NCBI RefSeq assembly: GCF_900497805.2
Contig: NW_020953950.1
Coordinates: 1,286,884-1,350,883 of the forward strand
Direction: 5' to 3'
Source: Vombatus ursinus
Lineage: Eukaryota > Chordata > Mammalia > Diprotodontia > Vombatidae
DNA length: 64,000 bases
In this document: positions 1 to 10,849 of the stretch, piece after piece
Layout: every line of letters begins with the position of its first letter
Numbering within the stretch: the stretch's first letter is position 1
The notes under the pieces: model-generated
What the model was told of the DNA's origin: nothing
Seen by the model: only the letters and a program-made list of their open reading frames with translations
The model's database searches: none
Translations under genes and position numbers: made by a program

Positions 1-89
1 CTTCCTCCTTCTCCTTTTCCTCTTTCTCCTTCTCTTCCTTCTCCTCTTCTTTCTCTCCCTCTCCTCTCCTTTTCTTCTCCTCCTCCTCT
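1..89. repeat. Polypyrimidine (CT-rich) low-complexity tract
   Basis: An irregular run of only C and T from the window edge to about base 89. It continues beyond the window on the left. No coding content. Confidence 0.95.
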
Positions 90-465
90 GCACACTAATA
101 GGACATAGCGTAGCATCATCTCATATTTGATTGTCCACAGCCTCTGCCTGCAATGATTTCCCATTTATTGATTGTTTTTCTCCAATGCTTCCTTCCAGGT
201 GGTATTAGAGGAGACCTCAGGTTTGTGGAGCCCTTACCTACAGCTCTGGCCACTCCTGCCAAGCTGGAGAAGGGTTCAGAATGACCCATGATGGTCAGGT
301 TGTCCACTCTCCAAAGGCCATTCTGAATGAGTGGACTCGTCTCCAGCCGAACCCCAGCCCTGGATGACTCTTTCCTAAGTCACAGAGGGTCTGGAATCTG
401 AATCAGTGGAGGAAGGACCCACAGATGTGATGAAACCACAGCTAAATGTGGAATACTGTAACAGC
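90..465. other. Mostly single-copy sequence
   Basis: No gene is recognised. A weak MIR-like trace on the minus strand lies near 310-410 ('cctaagtcacagagggtctgg'). Confidence 0.5.
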
Positions 466-469
466 AACA

Positions 470-580
470 ACCAAACAATAATAATGACTGGCATTTCTAT
501 AGTGTTTCAAAGCTTGGAAAGTGCTTCAGAGGTATCTTGTCTGGATGCCACAACACCACTGTGAGATGGGTGCCCCAGTT
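470..580 (-). mobile_element. MIR/THER-type CORE-SINE fragment
   Basis: The reverse-strand 3' half of a MIR/THER SINE: 'ataataatgactggcatttc', then a degraded 'gtttcaaagcttggaaagtg' and the 'cacaacaccactgtgag' block. Confidence 0.75.
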
Positions 581-584
581 ATTG

Positions 585-728
585 TCAAGTTAAGTCAATG
601 AGTATTTATTAAATTCTTCCTACGTATTAGGCACTGTGCTAAGCTCTGGTAATACAAATAAAGACAAGCAAATCCAAAGATGGTCTCTGACCTCAATGAG
701 CTTACATTCTAATAGGGGAAGCCCACGC
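585..728 (-). mobile_element. L2 LINE 3' end
   Basis: Reverse complement of the L2 3' UTR: 'agtatttattaaattcttcc' followed by 'aggcactgtgctaagctctg' and 'gagcttacattctaatagg'. The following stretch to 983 is unassigned; it could be an older internal part of the same L2. Confidence 0.85.
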
Positions 729-990
729 ACAATGAAAACTTGAGGAGCCAGGGGTGCAGGAGTGAACGACAGGAAGGTGCCTGGTGCAGGGTCATTGTGG
801 GGAAAGTCTGTGAGAGTCAGGAGTATAGCCTGGAGAGGAATGGAGACAAGGTTGGCCTGGGTGTCCTATTTAAGATGGAGCTTCTGGGAGGAACCAGTCA
901 ATCAGAGTGAAGGATTGTGGGTCAGAGGAGACTTCTAGTAGATGGAGTCCAGGGGTGGAGTGAATCTATTACTCAGTGCTCTGGGAAACT

Positions 991-1169
991 TTCTTTCTTT
1001 TTTTTTTTAATATTTTTTTTTGTCCTTTTTTAGGCAATTGGGGTTAAGTGACTTGCCCAGGGTCACACAGCTAGTAAGTGTCAAGTGTTTGGTCTGAGGC
1101 TGGATTTGAACTCAGGTTCTCCTGACTTCAGGGCCGGTGCTCTATCTACAGCGCCACCTAGCTGCCCCA
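991..1169 (-). mobile_element. Young tRNA-headed CORE-SINE
   Basis: Full-length SINE inserted on the minus strand: a T-rich run (its A tail) at 991-1020, the 'ggcaattggggttaagtgac' core, and the tRNA-like head ending 'gccacctagctgcccc'. It is flanked by an 11-bp target duplication with one mismatch (984-994 and 1170-1180) inside an older MIR. Confidence 0.93.
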
Positions 1170-1480
1170 GGCAACTTTCTAAAACCCATAAGCAGCAGAG
1201 ACAGGATTCAAAATCAGTGCTTCCTGACTAATCCCAGCAACAGTCTAACCACTGTGGATACCGTATACATCATATGCATTTCCCAAGAAGGTATCATAGA
1301 TTAGAACTAGAAGGGACTTTAGAGTCTGCCTCCTCATTTTACAGACGAGGAAACTGAGGCACAGAGAAACTAGATGACTTGCCCAGAGTCACAAAGCTAA
1401 TATTTATTAGAAATGGGATTTGAACCAGTCTTACTGGCTCTAAATCCAGAATGTTATCCATCACCGCCTCAACTATCCAG
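1170..1480 (-). mobile_element. MIR/MIR3 relics
   Basis: Right half of the MIR interrupted by the previous SINE (to about 1260), then a separate MIR3 copy at 1285-1470 that starts with the reverse-strand tail 'atcatagattagaactagaag' and runs through 'ttacagacgaggaaactgag'. Confidence 0.75.
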
Positions 1481-1593
1481 AAAGCTCTTGGAGGGAAAGA
1501 ATTGGGTAGTACAGCTGAAAGGCAATATGTCTGGAGTCAGAGGATCTAGGTTTTAATCCTACCTCCACCAGTTAGTCGGCAAACACTTATTAT

Positions 1594-1830
1594 TGTTGTT
1601 GGGTTGTTTCAGTTGTATCCAACTCTTTGTGACCCTATGTGGAGTTTTCTTGGCAAAGTAGCTTGCCATGTCCTTTTTCAGCTCATTTTACAGATGAGGA
1701 AACTGAGGGTTAAGTGACTTGCTCAGGGTCACACTGCTAGTGAGTGTCTGAGGCCAAATTTGTACTTAGGAAAATGGGTCTTCCGATTCTAAGCTCAGCA
1801 CTCTATGTTCTATGCCAGCACCTGGCATCT
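1594..1830 (-). mobile_element. MAR1-type tRNA-RTE SINE
   Basis: Reverse-strand copy: 'ttgttgttgggttgtttcag' is the RTE-derived tail, followed by 'ggagttttcttggcaaagta', then the core 'gatgaggaaactgagggtta' and a decayed tRNA head. It interrupts a plus-strand MIR that starts near 1500. Confidence 0.9.
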
Positions 1831-1849
1831 ACTACACGCCAGCACTGTG

Positions 1850-2310
1850 TTAAGACTGGATTTGTGCCTTTCGTGACCCTGAGAAAGTAACTTAATTACC
1901 CTGGGCCTCAGTTTCCTCATCTGCAAAACTAGAGTCAGGTAGGTAAGTACAGTGTAGTATCAAGAAGGTCTGAGTTCAAATCTTGTCTCTGACGCTTATG
2001 ACCTGTGTGATCCTGGGCAAATCATTTCATCTCTCTAAGCCTCAGTTTCTTCATTTATAAAATGGGGTGAATTACAGTACCTCCCTCACAGGGTTGTCAT
2101 GGGAATCAAATGAAATAACCCACGGAAGTACTTTGCAAGCTTTAAAGTTCTACGTAATTGTTCACTATAATTAGGGGATGAGTTAGAGGTCCTCTGAAGG
2201 CCCTTCCAACTCTATAATCCAACGATTCCCTTCTAGACCTGGCACAGTTCTGGGCACGAGGAGGCTTAATAAATACTTGGCCAATGAATGAATGAGTGAA
2301 TAAACGAATT
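1850..2310 (+). mobile_element. MIR and MIR3 SINEs followed by an L2 tail
   Basis: One MIR piece (1850-1935, 'cctcagtttcctcatctgc'), a nearly complete MIR/THER copy (about 1940-2172, with 'gggttgtcatgggaatcaaat'), a MIR3 tail (to about 2230) and a short plus-strand L2 end (2235-2310, 'ggcttaataaatacttggcc'). Confidence 0.8.
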
Positions 2311-2319
2311 GATGAATTA

Positions 2320-3829
2320 ATGGTAAAGGTTGAAAATAAAGGATTTTTAGGTTAGAATGAAAAAAAAACAATGAAACAATGAAAACATGAAATACTCAGT
2401 TACATTTGTAGAACAGCTGTCCTGGCAGAGGTCTGGGCACAGTGTTCTCTAATGGATGTTAATTTAATCAAAAGTTCAATTCAATCTCATTGAACAAACA
2501 TTTAATGCTTCTTTATTCTTCCCTCAGGCCCACCAGAGAGGAAGAGGTGGGGGAGGGCCTAAATTGCCTATTTTGAGCTCTGACCCCATCTTTTGTGTCT
2601 GCATTCAGCAGGCCTGGGGAGGTCATTGGGCCAGGGATGAAGGTCAAAGCCAGGGGAGCCATTGGCTTTCTAGAGACCCTCATTAATATCATAAAGCTGG
2701 TTAGACCAGGAGCCAGGAGGCTGGAATCTCTTCTGTTCGGGAATCTTTGTCAATCACCGGATTCCAGGATGCTGAAGAGTGGGACCAAGCAGGGTAGGAG
2801 GCATCCTTGGCTTCATACTGTTTCCTTTTAACTTTTTTTTCTCTCTTTGATTTTCTGGGTCCCTTTTCCCTGGGTACTGGTTGCCTGGGGACTAAGACAA
2901 AATGAGTGTAGGGCAGGGGAGGCCAGAGGCCATAGAGAGGGAGCTGGGGACTTTGCAGGGAAACTGCATCTTAATAATGCCAGCCTGCTTCACACCCCTG
3001 CCAAGTCCATGGCTAATTAAACCTACTCCTCACAATCGCTGCAAAATGAAGTGAGCCTTATCTAAAAGCCTGCAATTTGCCAGTATGATGGGGACATCAC
3101 CAGCAACCCTCCACGGCAGTGACATAGATTAGCAGGCCACAGAGACGTTTGCCAGCTCTGAACCCCCAAACCCTCCGGAATCAATATTTTTCTCTTTTTA
3201 GAAATCCAAGAGAAGGTCCCTTTAGCATCAAGTTGAAACCATCCTGGGGTATGTGGCGCTGTCTACCGGCTCTCCACCCCCTTCTCCCACCAAGAAGGCA
3301 CCATTAGAAGTGAAGATGGAGAAATTATAGAATTTGTCAAAAGATATTATCAAGGAACAGTCACGTGGTTTAATGGTTCAGCAGATGACTAGTTTCTACC
3401 ATGCAGCATGTAATTAAGTCTAGCTGGGATGAGCACACACACACTCACACACATGCACGGCCCACGAGAAGCAGCTACAGAGAAAGCGTGACATCTGCCC
3501 TTTGGACAATGTGGTTAGAACGCAGAAAAGCTCCGTTTCACCAACGTCAGGGGGAAAAAATGAGATTAGATTAAAACACGGAAGTTGAAATGATGGCCAA
3601 AGCCAGCCTAAATCTAATGTGGAAATTTGAAGGGACAATTAAGGTTTAATGAAAATTTTCAAAAAAGAAATCAAAACAATCCCTTAGATCTGTGTAAATG
3701 CCAGCAGTAGATGGACGTTTAAATGCCAAGAGACAAAGATCAACATTCCCGTGAGATGGTGGGGAGGTTGGAGCGGACTGGTACTGTAGGGCGTGGTCAA
3801 ATGGGAATTATCTATTCTAGATGTCTGTG
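2320..3829. other. Single-copy block, possible conserved non-coding sequence
   Basis: I see no recognisable repeat or gene across most of this 1.5 kb. It contains TAATTA homeodomain-type cores at about 3014 and 3411 and a CACGTG E-box at about 3362. The lack of repeats over more than 1 kb is unusual here. Confidence 0.45.
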
Positions 3830-4065
3830 TTCTAGACGGAAGAGGAGCATTGGGGAATTAGGAATCTAGTCCTCAGGAAGCATCATCTAGCCCCCAGGTA
3901 ATAAAGTGAAAAGAACCCAGGTCTCTCCCAAGTTTGCAGATCTGGAAAAATCCTTTTTCTGTTGCTGACTATCTATGCCACTGTGGCTAAGTCGCAAATC
4001 TTAACTTTACTGGAACAAGGAGGTTGGACTCTAGGGTCTCTGAGGTTGCCACCTCTGGATTTATG
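3830..4065 (+). mobile_element. MIR3-type SINE, diverged
   Basis: Old plus-strand MIR3: 'gttgctgactatctatgcca' core with the tail 'ggttggactctagggtctct'. Confidence 0.65.
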
Positions 4066-4099
4066 ACCCTCCTCTTTCTTTTGATGGTTTTCAACTCCC

Positions 4100-4243
4100 T
4101 TTTTTTTTTCAAGGCAATTGGGGTTAAATGACTTGCCCAGGGTCACACAGGTAGTAAGTGTTAAGTGTCTGAGACTGGATTTGAATTCAGCTCCTCTTGA
4201 CTATTAGGTCAGGGGTCTATCCACTGAGTCACTCAGCTGCCCC
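4100..4243 (-). mobile_element. Young tRNA-headed CORE-SINE
   Basis: Reverse-strand SINE (T run, then 'caaggcaattggggttaaat', ending 'agctgcccc'). It sits between duplicated 'caactcccttt'/'caattcccttt', so it probably landed within the start of the L2 fragment that follows. Confidence 0.9.
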
Positions 4244-4495
4244 TCCAATTCCCTTTAAGACCCAACTAAATCTCATCTTCAGGAAGCTTTTCTCCAAGCT
4301 TTCTTCATCCTGGTGCTTTCTGTTAATTATTTCCTATTTATCTTGGTTGTACATATTTGTTTGCTCATTCTCTCCCTCATTAGATTGTAAGCTCCTTGAG
4401 GGCAGGGATTATCTTTTCCCTTTCTTAGTATCCCCAGCACTAAGCACAGTGCCTGGGACATAGTAAGCACTTGATAAATGTTTCTTGTCAGTCCT
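4244..4495 (+). mobile_element. L2 LINE 3' end
   Basis: Plus-strand L2 3' UTR: 'gattgtaagctccttgaggg', then 'cagtgcctgggacatagtaa' and the final 'cacttgataaatgtttcttg'. Confidence 0.9.
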
Positions 4496-4589
4496 TTAGG
4501 CATCTCAAATGCCACATGTCTGAAAAAGGCTCATCATCTTTTCACGTAACTGCCCTTTGACTGGCTTCCCTGTTTTATGTGAAAGGTAC

Positions 4590-5550
4590 CATCACATTTT
4601 CTGTCACCCAAGTTTGGAACTTCAGAATCATCCTTAATTCTTCCCTGTCCCTTATCCCTTGTAGTCTGTAAGTGATGGGAACTTGTGTCTTCTGCCTCCT
4701 TCACATCCCTCAGATCTGCTCCCTTCTCTGCAGGCTGACCTCAAGCACCACCCTGGTCCAGGCTTCATCTCCCTCAGCCAGTGCTACTGCAATAGTCTCC
4801 TAGTGGGTTTCTGCAGCCAGCCTCTCCCCTCTCAAATCTGTCCTTCACATGGATGCCAAATTGTTATTCCTAAAGCACAGGGGCTCCCTATTACCTCTAG
4901 AATTAAAAAACAAAACTGCATCTAAAGCCTTTTACATTATGGCTCTAGTTAGCATTTTCAGAATGATTACATATTATTTCTCTTCATGAATTCAAGGATC
5001 CAGCCAAATTAGCCTATTTGCTGTTCTCCATACACAAGATCTGATTTCTCCACTTCTGTGTTTTTGAATACACTGTCCCCTAAATACCTGGAAGGCTCTC
5101 CCTCCACAGCTCCCTTGAAGGCTCAGCTTCAGGACCACCTCTTTCTTTCCTTGATTGTCCTTTGTCACCCCACCTCTCTGCCCCCATCACCTCATATTTA
5201 CTTTGTGTATGCACCTCTATCTCCATCCATCCGTCCATCCATCATCTATCTGACTAGCTTTCTATTCTCTATCACCTATTCTCTATCATCTATCTTTGTA
5301 TTATCAATCTATCTTTCTGTTATTTATCATCTACCTAGTTTTCTATCATCATCTCTCTAACCATCTATCTATCTATCTATCTATCTTTTATCTATCTTTC
5401 TCTTCTCTTTCTCTCTCTCCTGAACATACTTAACTGTGACCATGTGATATTCCTGAAGTAGGATGTAAGCTATTAGAGGGCATATTATATTTGTATCTCC
5501 AGCATCCAGTATAGTGCTCAATGGAGGCTTGTTAATTAATTGATTGATTT
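4590..5550 (+). mobile_element. L2 LINE 3' region, long fragment
   Basis: Plus-strand L2 3' UTR of nearly 1 kb. The 'tactgcaatagtctcctagt' block is at about 4787 and the terminal 'ccagtatagtgctcaatgg' near 5505. A tetranucleotide tract has grown inside it (5216-5405). No open reverse-transcriptase frame remains. Confidence 0.8.
5216..5405. repeat. (TCTA/TCCA)n microsatellite
   Basis: Imperfect tetranucleotide tract; the cleanest run is (TCTA)n around 5360-5385. It lies inside the L2. Confidence 0.9.
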
Positions 5551-5624
5551 TTATCACCTGGCATCCTTGGGCTAACATTGTCCAGAGGAGCACTCAGTTT
5601 GGGATGGGGAAGGTGGAAAAGAAA

Positions 5625-5795
5625 TGACCTTATATGAGTGGCATGGAATGGCTGAGAAAGCACTGGGTTGGGCAGCTAGAGACCTGGGTTCAAATCATGG
5701 GGTGATACTCATTACTTGTATGACTTTGAGCAAGTCAATTCACTCATCTGTGTCTCAATTTTCTAATGAAATAGTGGTGGGTGGACTAGATCATT
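5625..5795 (+). mobile_element. MIR SINE
   Basis: Plus-strand MIR with 'gagacctgggttcaaatcat', 'gactttgagcaagtcaattc' and 'gggtggactagatcattgg'. Its tail is broken by the following DNA transposon relic. Confidence 0.8.
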
Positions 5796-5935
5796 GGTTC
5801 TCAAATTTTTTGATGTCAGGACCCATTTACACTCTTGAAAACTATTGAAGACCCTTCCCAAAAGAATTTTTATTGATGTGAGTTATATCTATCAATATTT
5901 ACCACATTAGAAATTAAAATATCTTAGCATTATTA
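5796..5935. mobile_element. hAT-Charlie-type DNA transposon relic
   Basis: 'ttctcaaattttttgatgtc' followed by 'cagacccatttacactctt'-like sequence and 'gttatatctatcaatattta' recalls a mammalian hAT-Charlie non-autonomous family. The second end is not clear. Confidence 0.6.
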
Positions 5936-6844
5936 TGAAAATAGTTTTGACCTTGCAGATGCCCTGAAAGGCTCCTAAAGGCCCTCAGATGTCCCTGGGA
6001 ACACTAGAATGGATGGATCTTTAGGTTCCTTTCAGCTCTCAATGACCCCTCTCTATGCCTCTTTTGTAAAATAGAGGCATTTGACTAGGGAGTCACTAAG
6101 GTCCCTTCCTGGTCTAAACATACCATGATTTGATGATCAGCTGTTCCCCTGCCCCTATCCCAATTTCAAATTCCTGTTGCTTTGAGAATGGGGCCAGGAA
6201 GGGGCTAAGGGCAGCTTAGAATTCCCAAGGTCTTCTGCTCACTAAGCCCTCTCTCAAAGTCACACTCTGATGGGGGCTCATCTCCAGGTCAGGTTGACAT
6301 GATACCAAAACAGCTGGTTGGACGGGACACAAATTTAGCCAAATATCTACCAACAATGAATGTGGTTTCTTTTTCTCCTGGAATAGTTTTGATTTCTTCC
6401 TGCCATGGAACTGGCCACTGTTCTGGTGTTTCAGACACACAGGAGGGAAACCATCAGTTCTCTGCCGAGTCTGGACTCTGCGGGAGCTGGTTATGACCCC
6501 CTCAGTGGTAAATGCCACCCACCGGCAACAATGGAGGCTTTTTGATCCCCTAGCCTATGAATCAGGAGTGCACCAATGGAGCAGCTCAAGGGCTGCATGG
6601 GAAAGCTGGAGTGGAGGATGAGTCCCCTGGGCAGTGAGAGATTTTGTTTCCTATTTTGGTGCTATGGCCAGAGTCAAATGCAGTTTGCTTTTCTCTCTCC
6701 TCCCGGCCCACTCACAGCAGACTGAAGAATAAATCTTTGCTGCCCAACTGTTACACAGTGAACCGTAAATCTTTAAGGACGGCTAGAGGTGGGTGGGGGG
6801 CACTAAAGCACAACTTTTCAAGTGGTGCTTTCTGGTTCAATTGG
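5936..6844. other. MIR3 tail remnants then single-copy sequence
   Basis: MIR3-like tails at about 6010-6135 ('aggtcccttcctggtctaaa'). From about 6140 to 6844 I see no repeat and no gene. Short overlapping open frames on both strands at 6216-6518 show no recognisable protein. Confidence 0.5.
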
Positions 6845-7261
6845 CTTTCCTCCCAGCCCTGACATCCTCTGTTCTAAGGGCCCTCCCAGCTCTGACATTC
6901 TTTGTTCTAAGGGCCCTCCCAGATCTGACATTCTGTGTTCTAAAGACCCTCTCAGCTCTGACATTCTGTGTTCTAAGGGCCCTCTCAGCTCTGACATTCT
7001 CTGTTCTAAGGTCCCTCCCATTCCTGACATCCTCTGTCCTAAGGGCCCTCCCAGCTCTGACATTCCATGTTCTAAGGTCTCTCCTAGGCCTGATATTTTG
7101 TGCTTTAAGGGCCCTCTCAGTTCTGACATTGTGTTCTAAGGCTCCCCTTAGAATGCAATACAGAGCTTAGAATACATTCTGTATTCTAAGGTCCCTTCTA
7201 CCTGATATTCTCTGTTCTAAGTGCCCTTCTATGTTCTAAGGTCCCTTTCAGTTCTAGATCA
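6845..7261 (+). repeat. 33-bp minisatellite, array A
   Basis: About 12 tandem copies of a unit with the landmarks 'ccctcccagctctgacattc' and 'tgtgttctaaggg'. The 33-bp period is divisible by three, so it creates spurious repetitive open frames (11-residue period, for example SDILCSKGPPS) on both strands. The unit matches the 3' end of MIR3/L3-type retroposons ('ggtcccttccagctct'). No MIR body is obvious immediately upstream. Confidence 0.95.
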
Positions 7262-8202
7262 CTAATTATATCATATTAATCCCAATTCCCCATTTTTCAA
7301 CCATGAACCTGATCAAGGTAACCCAGAGAAGAGATGACAGCCACTTTCTTTTTTTGCCTGAGAGAAAAGAACTTTGGGTGACATGTATAGGCCCTCCAGG
7401 ATGGGGTCAGAAGTCTAGGACTCTTGGTTTAAGTTGAAAGCTTTATAAGACATCTCCCGGTATGGGTTCCTTGGTTCAAAATGGAAGAAACATCAGAGTG
7501 GAGCAGTCCACCTCTCTCCTACTGAGCATTCATTCTTCCTTGGCCAGTAAGACAGGTGGGGGGAGGGCACCATATACATGACTCTAGCTGGACTCCCTTT
7601 CCCTCAAGATAAATAAAGGAGATGATCTGGGCAGACCAAAAGGAAGGGCTTAGGAATCCTTATTTAAACTGTATCAGAACAGGAAAATCAGTTAAGCAGA
7701 TGTGTTATAGATTCTGTTATAAGCACAAGTAAACTTTAGAAGTAAGTTCTAGTAAGCAATTCTAATTATCATCTTCATTAACTGCTCCATTCCTGCGGCA
7801 ATTTATTTCCATCCTGAGGAGGCAAGGCGGAAACATCTTCCTGAGAACCTCCTTTCCTATCCCGATTGTCTACCAAGTGTGGAGTCAAACCAAGGGTCCC
7901 AGGCATTGATCTCTGTGTGCTGGCCTTGTTCATGGGACTTTCCATCTTACAGTGGTTGGCTACTTCATGTGACAAGGGCAAATGTGACCAGATGTATTTT
8001 GAAGGCATTAAAAAGACACTCAGGAAAGAAGGAAGCTCCTGTTTTACAACTGCACAGACCAAATAAATACAATTGACTCATTCATCCTCTTATGTAACCA
8101 ATATTTACAAAATGGCACCTCCCCCACATCCCATTGGTCAAACCCTGAGCTAAATACTGTGGAGGAGCCATAAAGGTGCCAATCACAGTCTTCTATCCAA
8201 AT
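7262..8202. other. Mostly single-copy sequence
   Basis: No gene or young repeat recognised. The final part (about 8090-8180) resembles a decayed minus-strand L2 end ('accaatatttacaaaatgg'). Confidence 0.5.
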
Positions 8203-8250
<48 letters not shown>

Positions 8251-8918
8251 CAGATAGACAGACAGATAGACAGACAGACAGAGAGATGGATAGATAAATA
8301 GATGGATAGATAGATGAATAAATAAGTAGCTAGATAAATAGATGGATAGATACATAGACAGCTAGCTAGCTAGATAGATAGACAGAAAGATAGGTAGATA
8401 GATGGGTAGATAAATAGATGGATAGATAGACAAGTAGACAGGTAGATAGATGAATAAATAAGTAGCTAGATAAATAGATAGATAGATAGATATAGATAGA
8501 TGGATAGAGAGATAGAAATATAGATAAGTAGACAGATGAATAAATAAATAGCTAGATAAATAGATGGATAGATACAAAGACAGATAAACAGATAGACAGA
8601 TAGGAAGATAGGTAGATAGATAAATAGATGGATAGATAGACAGGTAGATAGATGAATAAATAAGTAGCTAAACAGATGGATAGATACACAGACAGACAGC
8701 TAGCTAGCTAGATAGGCAGATAAAAAGATAGGTAGATAGATAAATAGATGGATAGATAGGTAGACAGGTAGATAGATGAATAAATAAGTAGCTAGATAAA
8801 TAGATGGATACATAGATAGATAGGTAGATAGATGGATAAATAACTAGATAAATAGATGGATAGATACATAAACAGACAGACAGATAGATAGATAGATAGA
8901 TAGAAAGACAGATAGATA
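8203..8918. repeat. (GATA)n/(GACA)n microsatellite with higher-order structure
   Basis: 716 bp of GATA, GACA, GATG and AATA tetranucleotides. A longer pattern is superimposed: the phrase 'gatgaataaataagtagcta' recurs near 8311, 8449, 8651 and 8776, and 'gctagctagctagata' at about 8361 and 8700. This indicates secondary duplication of blocks of roughly 110-220 bp. The reverse strand is open as (LSIY)n-like peptides that are not genes. Confidence 0.97.
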
Positions 8919-9127
8919 TTTAGTTGGATTATTTTTAGCTTGGGGAACAGGCTTATCCCAGACAGGTTCCCTGCTACAGGATGGGAGTGAATGTGAGGGC
9001 ATGTGAGTTGTCCCACTTGCATTGGTCCATTGGTCCATGTAGCCCAAGGCTGTGTCTTTGTGGGGAGGGGGATCTTCAGAACACTGTGGTGGGGTGTGGG
9101 GCAGCTACCTTCCATGACATCAACCTT

Positions 9128-9575
9128 CTGCGAGGCAGTGTGATGTGGTGGAAAGCACAGCTCAGAGAAGCTGGATTCAAATACTATCTCTGTCACTTAT
9201 TACAAGTGTGTGACCCTGGACAGGCTCCTTCCCTTCTCTAAGCTTCAGTTTCCTCATCCGTTAAATAAAGGGCTTTGATTGATGCTCTCTAACGTCTTTT
9301 CTAACAGGGCAGCTAGGTGGCGCCATAGTGCATAGAGCACCAGCCCTGGAATTAGGAGGACCTGAGTTCAAATTTGACCTCAGGCACTTACTAGCTGTGT
9401 GACCCTGGGCAAGTCACTTAACCCTGTTTGCTTCAGTTTCCTCATCTGTAAAATGAGCTGCAGCAGGAAATGGCAAACCACTATCTCTACCAAGAAAACC
9501 CAAAATGGAGTCATGAAGAGTTGGACATTACTGAACAACAAAGGTCTCTTCCACTTCTAAATCTATGAACCCTAT
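9128..9575 (+). mobile_element. MIR3 SINE split by a MAR1 insertion
   Basis: The left part (9128-9306) contains 'tgtgaccctggacaggctcc' and 'cctcatccgttaaataaagg'. The MIR3 tail resumes after the insertion at 9542 ('ggtctcttccacttctaaat'). Confidence 0.85.
9307..9541 (+). mobile_element. MAR1-type tRNA-RTE SINE, full length
   Basis: tRNA-like head 'gggcagctaggtggcgccat', core 'tgtgtgaccctgggcaagtc', RTE-derived tail 'ggaaatggcaaaccactatc', ending 'actgaacaacaaa'. It is inserted in an older MIR3. Confidence 0.95.
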
Positions 9576-9639
9576 CACCCTTCCAATGTAGCCTCTCCCT
9601 TCCAAGCTTACAAATTGATAATCTTAGACTTTGGGATCA

Positions 9640-9822
9640 CTGGATAATGGAACAAGAAGGGAGTCCGAGGTCTGAGCACCTGGGTTTGAATCCTGATTAC
9701 TTTATATGTGGAGTGATTTGGGGCAAATCCTTTTCTTTCTCTGTGCCTCAGTTTCTTTACTTGTACAACAAAGGGATTAAACTAGACTATTTCTAAGACT
9801 GTTTCCAGCTCTAAATCCTACA
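9640..9822 (+). mobile_element. MIR3 SINE
   Basis: 'gcacctgggtttgaatcctg', 'tgcctcagtttctttacttg' and the tail 'gtttccagctctaaatccta'. Confidence 0.8.
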
Positions 9823-10054
9823 ATCAAAAGCCTTCTTGAAACTCTGTTTTCAGGCAGCATAATTCCTCTTGGTAATAATGTTTCTGAGGTTACTACTTGC
9901 TGAGCAAAGCAATGCTTAATCTGTCCTAAAACCACCTTCTTTAAGCTTCAAAGGAGCTAGAGGTTCAGCTGGGGTGGGAGAGGAAGGTTGTTTTCTAATT
10001 TGAGCATTCAGGGACTTGGTGAATAGGCATGATTCTGGGAAAGGTTTTCTTGGG

Positions 10055-10410
10055 AGATGGCCTCGATTAGTGGCTAGGAAACTGACTTTGGAGGCAAGTA
10101 AGCCCTGGGTTCAAGCCCAGTCTCTACCACACATTGGCTGTGTGATCCTGGGCAAGTGCCCTAACTTGTCAATGTCCAGGGCCTGCCTCTCTCTCTCTCT
10201 CTCTCTCTCTCTCCAAACAGGGTTAAGTGACTTGCCCAGGGTCACACAGCTAGTAAGTGACTGAGGTCAGATTTGAACTCAGGGCATTCTGACTTCAGGG
10301 CTACTGCTCTGGGCCACTCTCTAAGAGCCCAAACTCCAGAGAAGGTGCTGACCTACATTGGTAGAGGAAGTTCCTCACTCAGAGCAACCCACACCAGGGA
10401 AATCACAGAT
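10055..10410 (+). mobile_element. CORE-SINE with a distinct 3' end, split by another SINE
   Basis: Head and core at 10055-10185 ('gggttcaagcccagtctcta', 'gtgtgatcctgggcaagtgc'). The tail resumes at about 10316 with 'ctctctaagagcccaaactc' and 'cagagaaggtgctgacctac'. The same non-MIR tail is found on the element at 21,180-21,405, so the two belong to one subfamily (THER2-like, name uncertain). Confidence 0.75.
10186..10315 (-). mobile_element. Young CORE-SINE with a CT tract at its tail
   Basis: A (CT)n run (10188-10213) stands where the T-rich tail should be, followed by 'cagggttaagtgacttgccc' and 'cagatttgaactcagggcat'. Inserted in the previous SINE, with its tRNA head degraded. Confidence 0.85.
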
Positions 10411-10849
10411 CCCATCAAGAACCAAAACAAATTCTTTTTATTTCTCTTGGGCATAACCTGAGCCTTGCAGGAGCCTGCACCCCAATGTGCTCTCTGGACT
10501 TATCCTTGGAGAGCCTGCTCATGTATGGAGGACTATCGGGAGATGCTCATTTTGTCCCCAGTTTACATTTTTCTCCAGCAACAAGTCCTCACAGACGCCA
10601 ATTGCTACCAGCCCTGGCCTGCAGCTGCATCTTACAGGACAGAGCTCTCCATCCCAGGTTCTACAACTGGAGAGGAATACTGGCAAAAATCAATCAGAGC
10701 GATTAAACATCGACAAAGTCTGAATCTGAATGGACAGTGGGACTGATCAGCAGCAGGGCCTCAGCCCTGGCTTGGGGTCTTCAACACCCCACCCCCACAT
10801 GCCCCAAGAACAGGAGACACTTCCTGGGTTGAACCAATTGTTGCTGATA
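10411..10849. other. Single-copy sequence
   Basis: No repeat or gene recognised. All three plus-strand frames are open for 70-90 codons at about 10,465-10,746, but the peptides look like nothing I know and have no splice-site support. Confidence 0.45.

Noticed and set aside
6793-7170. Repetitive open frames of 103-125 codons (SDILCSKGPPS- and LGGPLEQRMSE-like) on both strands
   Set aside because: They are by-products of the 33-bp minisatellite, whose period is a multiple of three. They recur in arrays B to E with no start, splice or composition evidence of a gene.
6845-7261. CRISPR-like appearance of regularly repeated 33-bp units
   Set aside because: Units abut directly without unique spacers, the host is a mammal, and the unit matches a retroposon tail.
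8044-9196. Open frames rich in LSIY/IYLS
   Set aside because: Translation of a GATA/TATC tetranucleotide tract.
9307-9400. tRNA gene
   Set aside because: The tRNA-like head belongs to a MAR1 SINE with a full RTE tail; the cloverleaf is not intact. The same holds for the other SINE heads in the window.
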